Shown: positions 1 to 8,181 of the stretch, in pieces
Layout: each line of letters starts with the position of its first letter
Position numbering within the stretch: position 1 is the stretch's first letter
Assembly (NCBI RefSeq): GCF_900103325.1
Contig: NZ_FMXM01000004.1
Coordinates: forward strand, 1 to 64,000
Direction of reading: 5' to 3'
DNA: 64,000 nucleotides
DNA from: Mesorhizobium qingshengii
GTDB taxonomy: Bacteria > Pseudomonadota > Alphaproteobacteria > Rhizobiales > Rhizobiaceae
Notes under the pieces: generated by a model
Database searches by the model: none
What the model saw: the letters and a program-made list of their open reading frames with translations, nothing else
Told to the model about the DNA's origin: nothing
Made by a program: the position numbers and the translations under genes

Positions 1-18
1 GGCAGCTATGACTGCACA

Positions 19-303
19 ATGGAAAAGGACGACATAGCCCTGCGCATCGAAGCGTTCGACCAGGCCAATGGCGGCGGCGTTGGCTGGTACAAGGACAAAG
101 GTGCCTACCACCTGTACCTGCTGGCAACCGAGGTGCCGATCGCCCGTCTCAAGCCGATCGGCAGAGGCGATGAGGTCAAAATCGCCTACTGGTCACACCG
201 GCGAAAATGGGAAGACATCGACGATATGGGAGGCTGCAGCCTGCCCCTCGATCAGGCGCTCAGCCACATCGCAACCAACAGCCTCTTCTGGACATGGACC
301 TGA
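19..303 (+). CDS. Conserved-looking hypothetical protein, possibly 5'-incomplete
   Basis: A 94-residue soluble acidic protein with no signal peptide or membrane segment. It contains a GWYKDKGAYHLYLL stretch and a W/T-rich C-terminus (FWTWT). The frame is open to the left edge of the window, so the true start could lie upstream; the first ATG in frame is used. I do not recognise the family. The next gene (nuclease-like) starts 54 bp downstream in the same direction, so the two may be co-transcribed. Confidence 0.55.
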   Translation: MEKDDIALRIEAFDQANGGGVGWYKDKGAYHLYLLATEVPIARLKPIGRGDEVKIAYWSHRRKWEDIDDMGGCSLPLDQALSHIATNSLFWTWT

Positions 304-356
304 CCAAAAACGTACAAAGTCGAGCTCAGTGGCCGCCTCGATAATCGCAGTGGGTT

Positions 357-851
357 ATGCAACACCGCGACAGCATTCCCGAAATCGGTGTCTCTCAATG
401 GATCGGCCCGACGCCTGCTCCGATCGCCGGCGTCGCCTCAGTCATCGACGGTGACACGATCGAGATCCATGGGCAGCACATCCGCTTTAACGGCATCGAC
501 GCGCCCGAGAGCAGGCGGTATTGCGATGACGCCAAGGGGTTCGAATATCCTTGCGGTCGACGCCCGGCCGAGGCGCTCGACAACTTCCTTGCGACCTCCA
601 AGCCCGTGCAGTGCGCTTTTGTCTCCTGGGATCGTTACGACCGCTTCGTGGGCGATTGCAGGCGCGCCGACGGCGCCAGCGTGGCATCGTGGATGGTCGA
701 GCACGGTCAGGCCTTGGATTGGCCCCGCTACAGCCAGGGGGCCTATGCAGGGCAACAGGCGAAGGCCGAGGCGGCTAAGGTCGGCCTGTTTTGGCTTAAA
801 ACTGACCGTCCAGCCACTCCCGCAGTTCGCGATCCTCTTCGGTCTCGCTGA
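357..851 (+). CDS. Staphylococcal nuclease-like (thermonuclease family) protein
   Basis: 164 residues with the SNase-fold core VIDGDTIEI, then FNGIDAPES, the first strand and active-site loop of thermonuclease homologues (Asp of DGDT and the IDAPE acid). Arg/Glu-type catalytic residues would follow in the RYDR region near residue 98. SNase-fold proteins hydrolyse nucleic acid phosphodiesters in a Ca-dependent way or serve as binding modules; which applies here is unknown. No convincing export signal is encoded from this start, although many relatives are secreted, so the start may be misplaced. The last ~20 codons overlap a small gene on the other strand. Confidence 0.7.
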   Translation: MQHRDSIPEIGVSQWIGPTPAPIAGVASVIDGDTIEIHGQHIRFNGIDAPESRRYCDDAKGFEYPCGRRPAEALDNFLATSKPVQCAFVSWDRYDRFVGDCRRADGASVASWMVEHGQALDWPRYSQGAYAGQQAKAEAAKVGLFWLKTDRPATPAVRDPLRSR

Positions 852-948
852 CAGGCGGCGGGACAGGCCTCGTCCTAACGTACCAAATCGCAGCAACAAC
901 GCATGCCGCCCAAACACCAGCGAACATGTCTGCGATTAGCGTAGCCAT
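796..948 (-). CDS. Small single-pass membrane protein (50 aa)
   Basis: Starts MATLIADMFAGVWAACVVAA, giving one hydrophobic helix, then a charged tail ending EDRELREWLDGQF. A good ribosome binding site (aggag, about 6 nt before the ATG) supports this start over a longer in-frame option at 996. It overlaps the 3' end of the nuclease-like gene on the opposite strand. Function unknown. The call rests on the RBS and the coherent helix-plus-tail layout only. Confidence 0.45.
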   Translation of the reverse strand: MATLIADMFAGVWAACVVAAIWYVRTRPVPPPVSETEEDRELREWLDGQF

Positions 949-1069
949 TTCGTCTCCTGTAAAAAGCCCGCGCCTCTGGCGGAGAGCGCGGACCAATCGG
1001 GGCTATCATCCAAAGCAGGAGAATGCGGCACTACCCCCTGCCACAGCACGGAATGTTTCGGGAGGACTA

Positions 1070-1273
1070 ATGTTCCGTCAAGCCGGTTTTGACGTTGCTG
1101 ATCGGCATTATCGCCGGGCGCGCCGTTACGCCCCCATTTGCAGAGTTACAGCCATAATCCTTGCAATGGCCGCCGGTTTTGGAATCTTGGTCTTTATCAT
1201 CGCCAGGAACTCCAGCACTTCCAAACCAAGCGGCGCAAGCGCTAGCCGGCCGGAGTGGAGGGCAGCGTCGTAA
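1070..1273 (+). CDS. Small membrane protein (67 aa)
   Basis: Begins MFRQAGFDVADRHYRRARRY, a basic segment, followed by one transmembrane stretch (VTAIILAMAAGFGILVFIIA) and a short polar tail. A gggagga Shine-Dalgarno sits a few nt before the ATG, which favours this start over a longer frame beginning at 926. Positive-inside topology would place the N-terminus in the cytoplasm. Family not recognised. Confidence 0.4.
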   Translation: MFRQAGFDVADRHYRRARRYAPICRVTAIILAMAAGFGILVFIIARNSSTSKPSGASASRPEWRAAS

Positions 1274-1627
1274 GTTGACTGGCGACAGCCTTTTGGATGG
1301 CGGCAACTGGTGATCACTCATCCGAGACGACGAGTGTTGAGCCGATCGAGGCTTCATCGACTTCCGCTTCCATCTGATCGCTGACGGGCTGGTCCTTGCC
1401 GCCGGCAAGCGGCTCGCCATCGAAGCCCTTCAGCCACGCACCGGCGAATTCGTCCCATGCCTGCGGCACAACGCGTTCCTTGCCGTCCTTGCTAGCCTGG
1501 GTTCACCGTTATTGCAGGATAGACGCCATCCGCGCCGCTCCTGAGATACAGGCAACGCGTGCGTTGAAGGGGATTGCCACCGACAGTCCTCCTTCCCCAA
1601 CCCTGATGGCCGAGAGGAAAGGCCACT
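1274..1627. other. Intergenic stretch with a possible gene remnant
   Basis: No intact gene seen. On the minus strand 1314-1502 is open for 62 codons and looks protein-like but has no start codon; it is listed separately. Confidence 0.4.
1314..1502 (-). pseudogene. C-terminal remnant of an unidentified protein
   Basis: Minus-strand frame encoding KERVVPQAWDEFAGAWLKG, then an acidic tail and a stop. Composition is that of a real soluble protein C-terminus, but the frame is closed upstream by a stop at 1503-1505 and has no ATG. It may be the 3' end of a gene lost by rearrangement. Family unknown; weak evidence. Confidence 0.25.
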
Positions 1628-2524
1628 TCAGGGGTCAGGAACAAAAACTTTGCTAGGAAACGACCTCTCCATCACATCCAGGAAAGCGCGAACCTTCGCA
1701 CCGACAAGACGTCGCGAGCTTTGGAGCGCCCAGATTTCCACAGACGGACCGGTATGAGTTCCCCAGCAAACGAGCCGGCCCGCCTCGATATCGCCTTCGA
1801 CAAGGAGTTTCGGAAGCAATGCCGCGCCCACACCTGCCAGAACGGCATCGCGCACCATCAGCAGAGAAGAGAAGCGCAGGATCGGCTCGGGCTTGAAAAG
1901 GACTTCGTCCTCAAGGTCGGATTTCATGCGCCAAACAACGTTCAGCGAAGTCGCGCTCAGCAAGACCGCCTTTACGGCGCTCGCTCCGCCGCCCGGCGCC
2001 GGCTGAGGGCGCGGCATGTCCGGTGAGGCAACGATCAGGCGCTCGTCATCGAGAAAACGGCGACCGATGAGCCGTTCATCCGGTGAAGGATCGATCCGGA
2101 TAACAAGGTCGTAGCCATCCTCGACCGGATCGACCTTGCGATCCTCGGCAACGATCTCAAGCTTGACCTCCGGATAGGCGAGCGCGAAGCGGGCGCCGAT
2201 CCTGGGAAGCGCCACATGCGCGAAAACCATCGGAGCGCTCACCCGCAGCCTGCCTCTCGGGGTCGACGCACCCAAGACAATCGCCTCTCCCGCCTCCGCA
2301 ATTTCCGCCAGCAATCCGTCGGTGCGCTCGTGAAGCGCTCGCCCTTCGTCAGTCAGTCGCAGACTTTGGGATCCACGCTCGATCAGCCGCACGCCAAGGC
2401 TATGTTCGAGTTCGCTCACATGGCGCGACAATGTCGCCTTGGATCGGCCGGAGATGCGACCGGCTCTGCCGAAACCGCCGTGGGCGGCAACGAGATTGAA
2501 GTCCGCCAAGGCCTCGAGATCCAT
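1628..2524 (-). CDS. LysR-family transcriptional regulator
   Basis: 298 residues. The N-terminal winged HTH (residues ~1-60: MDLEALADFNLVAAHGGFG, then SKATLSRHVSELEHSLGVRL) is followed by the periplasmic-binding-protein-like effector domain of LysR proteins (GRLRVSAPMVFAHVALPRI onward). The start at 2524 gives the canonical LysR N-terminus; an upstream ATG at 2566 lies directly against its Shine-Dalgarno and is less likely. It is divergent from the NmrA-like reductase at 2633, with 108 bp between, the usual arrangement for a LysR protein controlling the neighbouring operon and itself. Effector unknown. Confidence 0.85.
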   Translation of the reverse strand: MDLEALADFNLVAAHGGFGRAGRISGRSKATLSRHVSELEHSLGVRLIERGSQSLRLTDEGRALHERTDGLLAEIAEAGEAIVLGASTPRGRLRVSAPMVFAHVALPRIGARFALAYPEVKLEIVAEDRKVDPVEDGYDLVIRIDPSPDERLIGRRFLDDERLIVASPDMPRPQPAPGGGASAVKAVLLSATSLNVVWRMKSDLEDEVLFKPEPILRFSSLLMVRDAVLAGVGAALLPKLLVEGDIEAGRLVCWGTHTGPSVEIWALQSSRRLVGAKVRAFLDVMERSFPSKVFVPDP

Positions 2525-2632
2525 AACGTGTTCCAATATTGAGACGAGTTGTTCCGAACATGCCATCTCCTGCTCATGATTGGAACGTTTATCTTTCTCT
2601 CGACACGCACAAACACTCAAGGAGTTTTCACA

Positions 2633-3511
2633 ATGGCTATTTTGGTAACCGGCAGCACCGGGACGATCGGCTCCCAGGTCCTGGCCCACCTGCAGGGGCG
2701 CAACGTCGAGGTTCGCGCCCTGACGCGCTCTCCTGAAACAGCGCAACTGCCCTCGGGCGTGACCGCGGTCCGCGGTGACCTCGCTGATCCGGATTCGGTC
2801 CGCGCGGCGCTGCAAGGCGTCAGCACTCTGTTCCTGCTGGCCCCGAACGTCGCCGATGAATTGACACAGGCCATGCTGACCCTGACGGTCGCCCGCGAGG
2901 CCGGCGTCAAGGGCATCGTCTATCTGTCGGTGTTCGGCGGCGACGGCTATGCCGACGTGCCGCATTTTGCGGGGAAGTACACGGTCGAGCGCATGATCGA
3001 GGCGCTCGACCTGCCCGCGACGATCCTGCGGCCCGCCTACTTCATCCAGAACGATCTCCGTCAGAAGGACGGACTTCTGAAGACCGGCGTCTATGGCTCG
3101 CCGATCGGCAGGAAGGGCGTCTCGATGGTCGATATCCGCGACATCGGCGAAGCCGCCGCGATCGAGCTGGTTCGCCGTGAGCAGGCAGCAGCGCCGCTCG
3201 GCCGCGAGACCTACGCCCTGATCGGCCCGGACAGCCTGACCGGCGACGGTATCGCCACCATCTGGAGCGAGGCCCTCGGCCGCGCGATCCGCCATGGCGG
3301 CGACGATCTCGTCGTCATGGAACAGCGCACGAAGACCATGCTGCCAGCCTGGCATTCGCTCGACCTGCGCCTGATGTTCAGCCGCTATCAGACGGAAGGC
3401 GCGGTGGCGACCGCTGACGACATCGAGCGCTTGACCAAACTGCTCGGCCACGCGCCCCGCTCCTATGCCGCTTTTGCCAGGGATGCCGCCGCCCAGTGGG
3501 CAAACGGCTGA
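2633..3511 (+). CDS. NmrA-like / atypical SDR NAD(P)-binding oxidoreductase
   Basis: 292 residues opening with MAILVTGSTGTIGSQVLAHL, a Rossmann glycine motif (GSTGTIG). The domain order follows NmrA/TMR-type atypical short-chain dehydrogenases, which act as quinone or NAD(P)H sensors/reductases. An aaggag Shine-Dalgarno 8 nt before the ATG sets the start. First gene of a three-gene plus-strand unit (reductase, esterase, NAD-binding protein) divergent from a LysR gene, hence probably LysR-controlled. Substrate cannot be assigned from sequence. Confidence 0.8.
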   Translation: MAILVTGSTGTIGSQVLAHLQGRNVEVRALTRSPETAQLPSGVTAVRGDLADPDSVRAALQGVSTLFLLAPNVADELTQAMLTLTVAREAGVKGIVYLSVFGGDGYADVPHFAGKYTVERMIEALDLPATILRPAYFIQNDLRQKDGLLKTGVYGSPIGRKGVSMVDIRDIGEAAAIELVRREQAAAPLGRETYALIGPDSLTGDGIATIWSEALGRAIRHGGDDLVVMEQRTKTMLPAWHSLDLRLMFSRYQTEGAVATADDIERLTKLLGHAPRSYAAFARDAAAQWANG

Positions 3512-3545
3512 ACCCGCACTTACCCCCCAACCAAGGAGACCTGCC

Positions 3546-4496
3546 ATGATGACGATCCAACCCCTCTCGCCTGAAGATGCTCCAGCGGTGGCCGCGATGC
3601 GACAGGCCGCCTCGGCCCACAAAGGTGAAAAGCTCGGGCCCGAGGCACGGCCGATGTTCGACGCCATGTTTGCCGCCACGCCCGCCGCCGCGGATGTGCG
3701 GATTGAAGTGGCGACGGTCGGCGGCATCGCCGGCTTCTGGCTTCGACTGCCCAATGCACGACCGGGCGCAAGCATGCTCTATCTTCATGGTGGTGGCTAT
3801 GTGCTCGGCTCAGCCGAGGCGCTCACCAACTTCGCGGGCCAGATCGCCACACGCGTTGGCGCCGATACTTTTGTCCCAGACTACCGGCTCGCGCCCGAAC
3901 ACCCCTTCCCGGCGGCGATCGATGATGCCGTCGCCGCCTATCGCGGTCTCGTTGCGGAGGGGGCCGATCGGATCGGGGTCGTCGGCGACTCCGCCGGCGG
4001 TGGTTTGACGCTCTCGCTGCTCTCGATTCTCGCCTCTGACAAGACCAAGGGCTTGGTGCAACCAGTCGGAGCGGCGGCGATGTCGCCCTGGACCGATCTT
4101 GCGCTCACCGGCGACAGCTTCGAGACCAGGGCGGAGGCGGATCCGATCTTCACGCGCGGCGTACTGCAGGGCTTCGCGGACATGTATCTTCAAGGCCAGG
4201 ATGCCACGAACCCCAAGGCCTCGCCGCTCCATGCGGAACTCAACGGCCTGCCGCCGATCCGCATCGATGTCGGAGACCACGAAGTGCTGCTCGCGGACTC
4301 TGTCCGCTACGCCGACCGTGCGAGGGCGGCAGGCGCGGAGGTCACGTTGTCGGTGTGGGAGGGCATGCCGCATGTCTTCCAATCTTCCCTCGGCCGCTTT
4401 CTCGCGGCAGAGCAGTCGGTAGACGCCATCTGTGACTTCCTCCGCCAGCGGCTCATCGATGCTTCCCCGTCCATCAGCACACCTTCGGAGGCTTGA
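3546..4496 (+). CDS. Alpha/beta-hydrolase, hormone-sensitive-lipase-type esterase
   Basis: 316 residues. The oxyanion-hole motif HGGGYVLGS lies near residue 81, the nucleophile elbow GDSAGGG near 147, the acid in DVGDHEVLL near 243 and the catalytic His in MPHVFQ near 275, i.e. the full triad of bacterial HSL-family (family IV) carboxylesterases acting on short acyl esters. RBS aaggagacc before ATGATG fixes the start. It follows the NmrA-like gene by 34 bp and runs into the next gene with only one base between stop and ATG, so the three are very likely one operon. No signal peptide, so cytoplasmic. Confidence 0.85.
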   Translation: MMTIQPLSPEDAPAVAAMRQAASAHKGEKLGPEARPMFDAMFAATPAAADVRIEVATVGGIAGFWLRLPNARPGASMLYLHGGGYVLGSAEALTNFAGQIATRVGADTFVPDYRLAPEHPFPAAIDDAVAAYRGLVAEGADRIGVVGDSAGGGLTLSLLSILASDKTKGLVQPVGAAAMSPWTDLALTGDSFETRAEADPIFTRGVLQGFADMYLQGQDATNPKASPLHAELNGLPPIRIDVGDHEVLLADSVRYADRARAAGAEVTLSVWEGMPHVFQSSLGRFLAAEQSVDAICDFLRQRLIDASPSISTPSEA

Positions 4497-4497
4497 G

Positions 4498-5127
4498 ATG
4501 AAAATTCTTGTATTGGGCGCCACGGGCGCAACCGGTCGGCTGATTGTCAGCAAAGCCATCGCTGAGGGGCACAACGTCGTTGCCCTCGTCCGCTCCAAGG
4601 CAAAGGCCGGGGACCTCGCCGGCGCCGAGCTCATCGAAGGCGACGCCCGCGATGCCGCAGCGCTAACCAGGGCCATCGCGGGTTGTGATGCCGTCGTCAG
4701 TTCATTGGGCACCGCCATGAGCCCGTTCCGCGAGGTGACCCTGCTTTCGATCGCGACACGCGCGCTGGTCGGGGTCATGGAGCGGCAGAACATCCGTCGT
4801 CTGGTGTGCATCACTGGCCTCGGCGCCGGCGACAGCCGCGGCCATGGCGGTTTTTTCTTTGACAGACTCCTCCTGCCCCTCATGCTGCGGAAGGTTTACG
4901 AAGACAAGGATCGCCAGGAAGATGCAATCCGTGGCAGCGCGCTCGATTGGACCATCGTTCGGCCGATGGTGCTCAACGACAAGCCGGCGCGCGGTGGCAT
5001 CAAGGCGTTGACCGACCTGTCAGGCGTACATGGCGGGACGATCGCCCGAGCCGATGTCGCGGATTTCGTCGTTCAGGAACTCACTACGGATACGTGGCTG
5101 CGCAAATCGCCCCTGATCAGCTGGTGA
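4498..5127 (+). CDS. NAD(P)-binding (NmrA/YwnB-like) oxidoreductase
   Basis: 209 residues beginning MKILVLGATGATGRLIVSKA; the GATGATG nucleotide motif and overall length match the NAD(P)H-binding PF13460-type proteins (flavin reductase/SDR-like). One base separates it from the esterase stop, which implies translational coupling. The gene is intact, yet an insertion-sequence remnant begins 4 bp after its stop codon. Role probably redox modification in the same LysR-linked unit; substrate unknown. Confidence 0.8.
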   Translation: MKILVLGATGATGRLIVSKAIAEGHNVVALVRSKAKAGDLAGAELIEGDARDAAALTRAIAGCDAVVSSLGTAMSPFREVTLLSIATRALVGVMERQNIRRLVCITGLGAGDSRGHGGFFFDRLLLPLMLRKVYEDKDRQEDAIRGSALDWTIVRPMVLNDKPARGGIKALTDLSGVHGGTIARADVADFVVQELTTDTWLRKSPLISW

Positions 5128-5130
5128 ATC

Positions 5131-5205
5131 GTGCCCTGCGTGGGTGGCCCGGTAGGCGGGCCCAGTAGCACGGAAAATGTCGGCAGCCTCCAGGTCCGCG
5201 CGCAC
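5131..5205 (-). pseudogene. 5' stub of an IS91-family transposase gene
   Basis: 25 codons reading MRADLEAADIFRATGPAYRA then THAGH, which match the N-terminal opening of the Y2 transposases of rhizobial IS91-type elements. The frame then runs into the 3' end of the upstream NAD-binding gene, so the remaining transposase (cysteine-rich zinc domain and catalytic Tyr pair) is gone. It begins 4 bp after the recombinase stop, the normal order in these two-gene elements. Confidence 0.7.
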
Positions 5206-5209
5206 CGGT

Positions 5210-6115
5210 TCAGCCGGGAGGCGACTTATCCTCCATCAGCGCCATCAGCCGGTCGAGCGGCCCTGCGACCGCGTGGATCGTCCGGGTCGAGACCTTGGTG
5301 TAGAGCGCGGTGGTATCGAGCTTGCTGTGCCCGAGCAGGACCTGGGTGACGCGGATGTCGACATCCTGCTCAAGCAGGTGGGTGGCGAAGCTGTGACGCA
5401 GCGTGTGCGGGCTGACGCGCTTGCGGATGCCGGCGACTTCGGCTGCTTCCTGGACCGCGCGATGCAGTTGCCGCGATGAGATCGGCGCGATGCAACTGCG
5501 TCCCGGGAACAACCAACCATGCGGAAGCATCACCCCGCGCCGCTTGCCTTCGCGCCACCACAGTCGCAGCAGTTCCAAGAGTTGCGGCGAGAGCATGGCG
5601 TTGCGGTCCCTGCGTCCCTTGCCCTGTTCGATGCGGATCAGCATGCGTGTGCTGTCGATATCATCCACCTTGAGGTGCGCGACCTCGGACACGCGCAGGC
5701 CCGCGCCATAGGCAACACCGAGCGCGGCCTTGTACTTGATGCCAGGTGCTGCTTCGAGCAGCCGCGCCGCTTCCTCAACGCTCAGCACCTCGGGCGGCTT
5801 GCGCGGATACCGGGTGACCACCAGCGCACGCGCCAGATCGCGCCGCTTCAGCGTCACCGTGAACAGGAATCGCAGCGCCGAGACCGCGCCGTTGATCGTG
5901 GCGGGGCCCACGCCGCTCTCATGCTGGTACAACTGGAAGCGACGGATGTCCTCGGGCGTCGCAGTATCGGGAGAGCGTCGGAGGAAGGCTGCGAAGCGCC
6001 GGACGTGACGAACGTAGTCCTGCTGGGTATGGGGGCCCAGGCCCCGCATGAGCATATCCTGCTGCATGCGCTGGCGAAGCGGCGTGATCGGTGCATCGAT
6101 CGACAGAGTATCCAT
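5210..6115 (-). CDS. Tyrosine recombinase of an IS91-type element
   Basis: 301 residues. N-terminal SAM-like core-binding domain (TQQDYVRHVRRFAAFLRR) and C-terminal catalytic domain with YGAGLRVSEVAHLK (Arg I), SPHTLRHSFATHLLE (H-x-x-R), LLGHSKLDTTALYTKV (final His and the nucleophilic Tyr), so all catalytic residues are present. Such XerD-like integrases accompany Y2 transposases in Rhizobiales IS91-type elements. The start ATG lies inside an inverted repeat (6112-6148); the likely RBS is gagagg upstream. The partner transposase is truncated. Confidence 0.85.
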   Translation of the reverse strand: MDTLSIDAPITPLRQRMQQDMLMRGLGPHTQQDYVRHVRRFAAFLRRSPDTATPEDIRRFQLYQHESGVGPATINGAVSALRFLFTVTLKRRDLARALVVTRYPRKPPEVLSVEEAARLLEAAPGIKYKAALGVAYGAGLRVSEVAHLKVDDIDSTRMLIRIEQGKGRRDRNAMLSPQLLELLRLWWREGKRRGVMLPHGWLFPGRSCIAPISSRQLHRAVQEAAEVAGIRKRVSPHTLRHSFATHLLEQDVDIRVTQVLLGHSKLDTTALYTKVSTRTIHAVAGPLDRLMALMEDKSPPG

Positions 6116-6148
6116 GGCAAGTTCCTCTCGTTGAAGGGAACTCCATGG
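6112..6148 (-). promoter_or_regulatory. Inverted repeat spanning the recombinase start codon
   Basis: Arms CCATGG..AGTTCC and GGAACT.CCATGG enclose about 10 nt that include the Shine-Dalgarno; the ATG is in one arm. A transcript folding this way would hide the start codon, a plausible brake on recombinase synthesis. It could also be part of the element end. Confidence 0.4.
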
Positions 6149-6150
6149 TC

Positions 6151-6456
6151 AGATCGCGGCCTCTACCCGCTCAAGGCCTATCAATACCGCGCCATCTCAG
6201 AACGAGGCGCCCCTCCCGCGCAGCGGGTTCGTGCTTGAGGCGCATAGCTGCCTTTTCCGGCATCGGGCCGTCCTACCCTACCTACCTGAACTCAAGAAGC
6301 CGGCAACCGACCAATAAAAACCTTGGCTTACCCCTAAAGGCGCGTTACGTCGCGCCTAGGCGCCCTAGCTTGCTCGCGCTCCCATTTCGCGCGACTTGAC
6401 GAGGCGGTGATGCGCCTTCAGGCACGCTGCGGCGGTTGCATCCCCATCGCAAAACG
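6151..6456. other. Intergenic, no gene recognised
   Basis: About 300 bp right of the insertion with no convincing reading frame. Palindromic GC-rich patches (around 6340-6370) are visible but not interpretable. The right end of the IS91-type element may lie here. Confidence 0.4.
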
Positions 6457-6486
6457 CAAAAAACCGCCCCGGTTAGACCGGGACGG
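6457..6486 (-). terminator. Rho-independent terminator of the sugar-acid operon
   Basis: Ten-position stem (CCGTCCCGGT / ACCGGGGCGG on the minus strand, one mismatch) with a 3-nt loop, followed by six T residues on the minus strand. It lies 100 bp downstream of the last minus-strand gene (6586) and fits the end of that transcript. Confidence 0.8.
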
Positions 6487-6505
6487 TAATTGATTTATGA
6501 TGAAA

Positions 6506-6529
6506 GTGGTTGCGGGGACACGCAACCAC
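6506..6529. repeat. Perfect 9-bp inverted repeat, 6-nt loop
   Basis: GTGGTTGCG / CGCAACCAC around gggaca, just downstream of the minus-strand operon and before its terminator. It could be a second hairpin stabilising the transcript 3' end. Confidence 0.5.
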
Positions 6530-6585
6530 CGATACCGGCATTCGCCGATCGCAGCAATTGAGAGCGTTGCCAATCAAGATTCCAA

Positions 6586-6918
6586 TCAGGCCGTTGCGTA
6601 CTCATTTGCCTCGAAAACATGGTGATGCACGCGGCCAGTGAACATCTTCAGCAGTTCACCGGTCACCTCCCGACTTTGAAATCTTACGTCGGATTGAAGC
6701 GCCCGGTTGCAGGTGTCCATGTCGGGATAGCGAATGGCGAGCGCCATCGCGTAGGCGGGCGCACCTTCGTCGCGCGCCGTACCGTCGAGAACGCGCACTT
6801 CTTCGGCTCCGGGAAACTGTGTCCACAGCGGCACCAGCCGGTCCCTGACGAAGCGCCGGAATTCACTCTCTTGTCCGGGATGGATTTCACCTTCGAAGAG
6901 GGCGTAGCGAATGATCAT
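6586..6918 (-). CDS. Small EthD/dimeric alpha-beta-barrel-like protein
   Basis: 110 residues starting MIIRYALFEGEIHPGQESEF with a repeated beta-alpha-beta layout and a His-rich segment (GRVHHHVFEAN), resembling ferredoxin-like dimeric alpha/beta-barrel (EthD/ABM) proteins, some of which are isomerases or accessory enzymes in sugar-acid catabolism. Family assignment is by pattern only. Last gene of the minus-strand import operon, 84 bp after the solute-binding protein, and followed by a terminator. Confidence 0.55.
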   Translation of the reverse strand: MIIRYALFEGEIHPGQESEFRRFVRDRLVPLWTQFPGAEEVRVLDGTARDEGAPAYAMALAIRYPDMDTCNRALQSDVRFQSREVTGELLKMFTGRVHHHVFEANEYATA

Positions 6919-7002
6919 AGCGAGGCTGTCCTGACTTTGTACGCTTGAGATGTCTGTCGGCTTTGCGGGCGCATCGGGTGATGCGCCCGCCTGCGTGCGT
7001 GC

Positions 7003-8118
7003 TTATTTGCCCCAGATCTTCTTGTACTGGTCGCGGTAGCCATTCTCGGGGTCGAACGCATTCTTCGGACCGCCGTCGAACTCGACATTGTCGGCCGTCA
7101 CCACATGCAGCGGCGACAGATAACCCGACCATTTCTCACCAGCGATGGCGCGGTTCAGTTCGTCGACCAATTGCCAGCCCTGCAGGTTGAGCGGTTCGGC
7201 GACCGTCACTTTCTGAAACTGGCCGGCGCGGATGCGCTGATAGGCCGATTCCGAGCCGTCGCCGGCGGCGACATTGATCGGTGCGTCGGTACCGGCCTTG
7301 CCGGCAGCGGCTAGCGAAGGTCCCATGAAGTCGAAATAGAGGTCGTTGATCGCCAGCGAATGCGTCCAGGCATCACCGTATTTCTGCAGCAGCGAGGTGG
7401 TGAGCTGCGGCATGCGTTGCGAGGTCTCGGCGATCGGCGTGTCGACATATTCGAGCACCTTGCCGCCCAGCCGCTCGATCTCCGCCTTCATCTTGTCAGC
7501 CTTTGCGATGGCGATGGCGTAGGTCGAATCGGTGAAGATGACGACGCCAGGCTTGCCCTTGGCATCGGCGTAGGCCCAGTCGGCCGCCGCCGTGGAGACC
7601 TGCATGGCGTCGGTCGAGACATTGGCGAAGACGCCGCTCTTTTCGTCGGGTCCGATCACCGGTCCGGCATGCCAGGAAACCAGCGGGATGCCGGCAGCCT
7701 TCGCCTGTTCCAGCGCCGGCGCCTGCTCGACAGCGTCGAAACCGTTGATGACGATGCCATTCGGCTTCAGCGCCATCGCCTGACCGAAGGCGGCGGTGCG
7801 GCCGCCGATCGAGCCGGCGCCGTCGATCACCTTGACCTCCCAGCCGATCGCCTTGGCGGCTTCCTCGACGCCGGTGGTGACGCCCAGAATGCCGCCGTTC
7901 TTGAGGTCACCGGCGAGCACGACGATCGTCTTGCCAGGCTGTGCCTTTGGGCCGGTGGTCGGGCCGTCCCAGGCGGTTACTTTCTGGGCATATTTTCCCA
8001 CCACCGCCATGGCGTCGGCCATCGCGTCTGCCCGTGCATGGCCCGCGAACAGGACTGGAGCAGCGATGGTAATGGCCATCAAGGCGACGGATGATTTCAG
8101 GAATGTTCTGCGTTGCAT
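7003..8118 (-). CDS. ABC sugar-type importer, periplasmic binding protein
   Basis: 371 residues with an export signal (MQRRTFLKSSVALMAITIAA, an RR-containing Tat-like n-region, cleavage near AGHARADA) and a type I periplasmic-binding fold (KTIVVLAGDLKNGGILGV; GIPLVSWHAG). It belongs with the RbsB/XylF-type proteins feeding monosaccharide-like ligands to the permease and ATPase encoded upstream in the same operon. Neighbouring idonate/gluconate enzymes suggest a sugar-acid ligand (inference). The gene is separated from the SMP-30 gene by about 60 bp. Confidence 0.85.
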   Translation of the reverse strand: MQRRTFLKSSVALMAITIAAPVLFAGHARADAMADAMAVVGKYAQKVTAWDGPTTGPKAQPGKTIVVLAGDLKNGGILGVTTGVEEAAKAIGWEVKVIDGAGSIGGRTAAFGQAMALKPNGIVINGFDAVEQAPALEQAKAAGIPLVSWHAGPVIGPDEKSGVFANVSTDAMQVSTAAADWAYADAKGKPGVVIFTDSTYAIAIAKADKMKAEIERLGGKVLEYVDTPIAETSQRMPQLTTSLLQKYGDAWTHSLAINDLYFDFMGPSLAAAGKAGTDAPINVAAGDGSESAYQRIRAGQFQKVTVAEPLNLQGWQLVDELNRAIAGEKWSGYLSPLHVVTADNVEFDGGPKNAFDPENGYRDQYKKIWGK

Positions 8119-8181
8119 GTTGGTACCTCCCTTGGTTCAAAAAATTGGCTGGTCTTCCGGGACTCGACTTCGGGCGCCAGG

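Larger units (their letters stand above)
5131..6150 (-). mobile_element. Truncated IS91-type insertion (recombinase plus transposase stub)
   Basis: Recombinase gene followed by a 25-codon transposase stub. The left junction lies 4 bp from the stop codon of the upstream gene. The right boundary is not determined: no terminal repeat could be recognised, so the end given here is simply just beyond the hairpin at the recombinase start. IS91-type elements move by rolling-circle-like transposition; without the transposase this copy should be immobile on its own. Confidence 0.6.

Noticed and set aside
2525..3775. Long minus-strand open frame continuing upstream of the LysR gene (to 715 codons)
   Set aside because: It is antisense to the NmrA-like and esterase genes, whose motifs are unambiguous, and the LysR family N-terminus begins at 2524.
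6506..6529. Sequence resembling a tRNA 3' end (TGGTTGCGGGGAC), considered as an attachment site
   Set aside because: No anticodon or T arm follows; the similarity covers about 14 nt and is better explained by the 9-bp inverted repeat.
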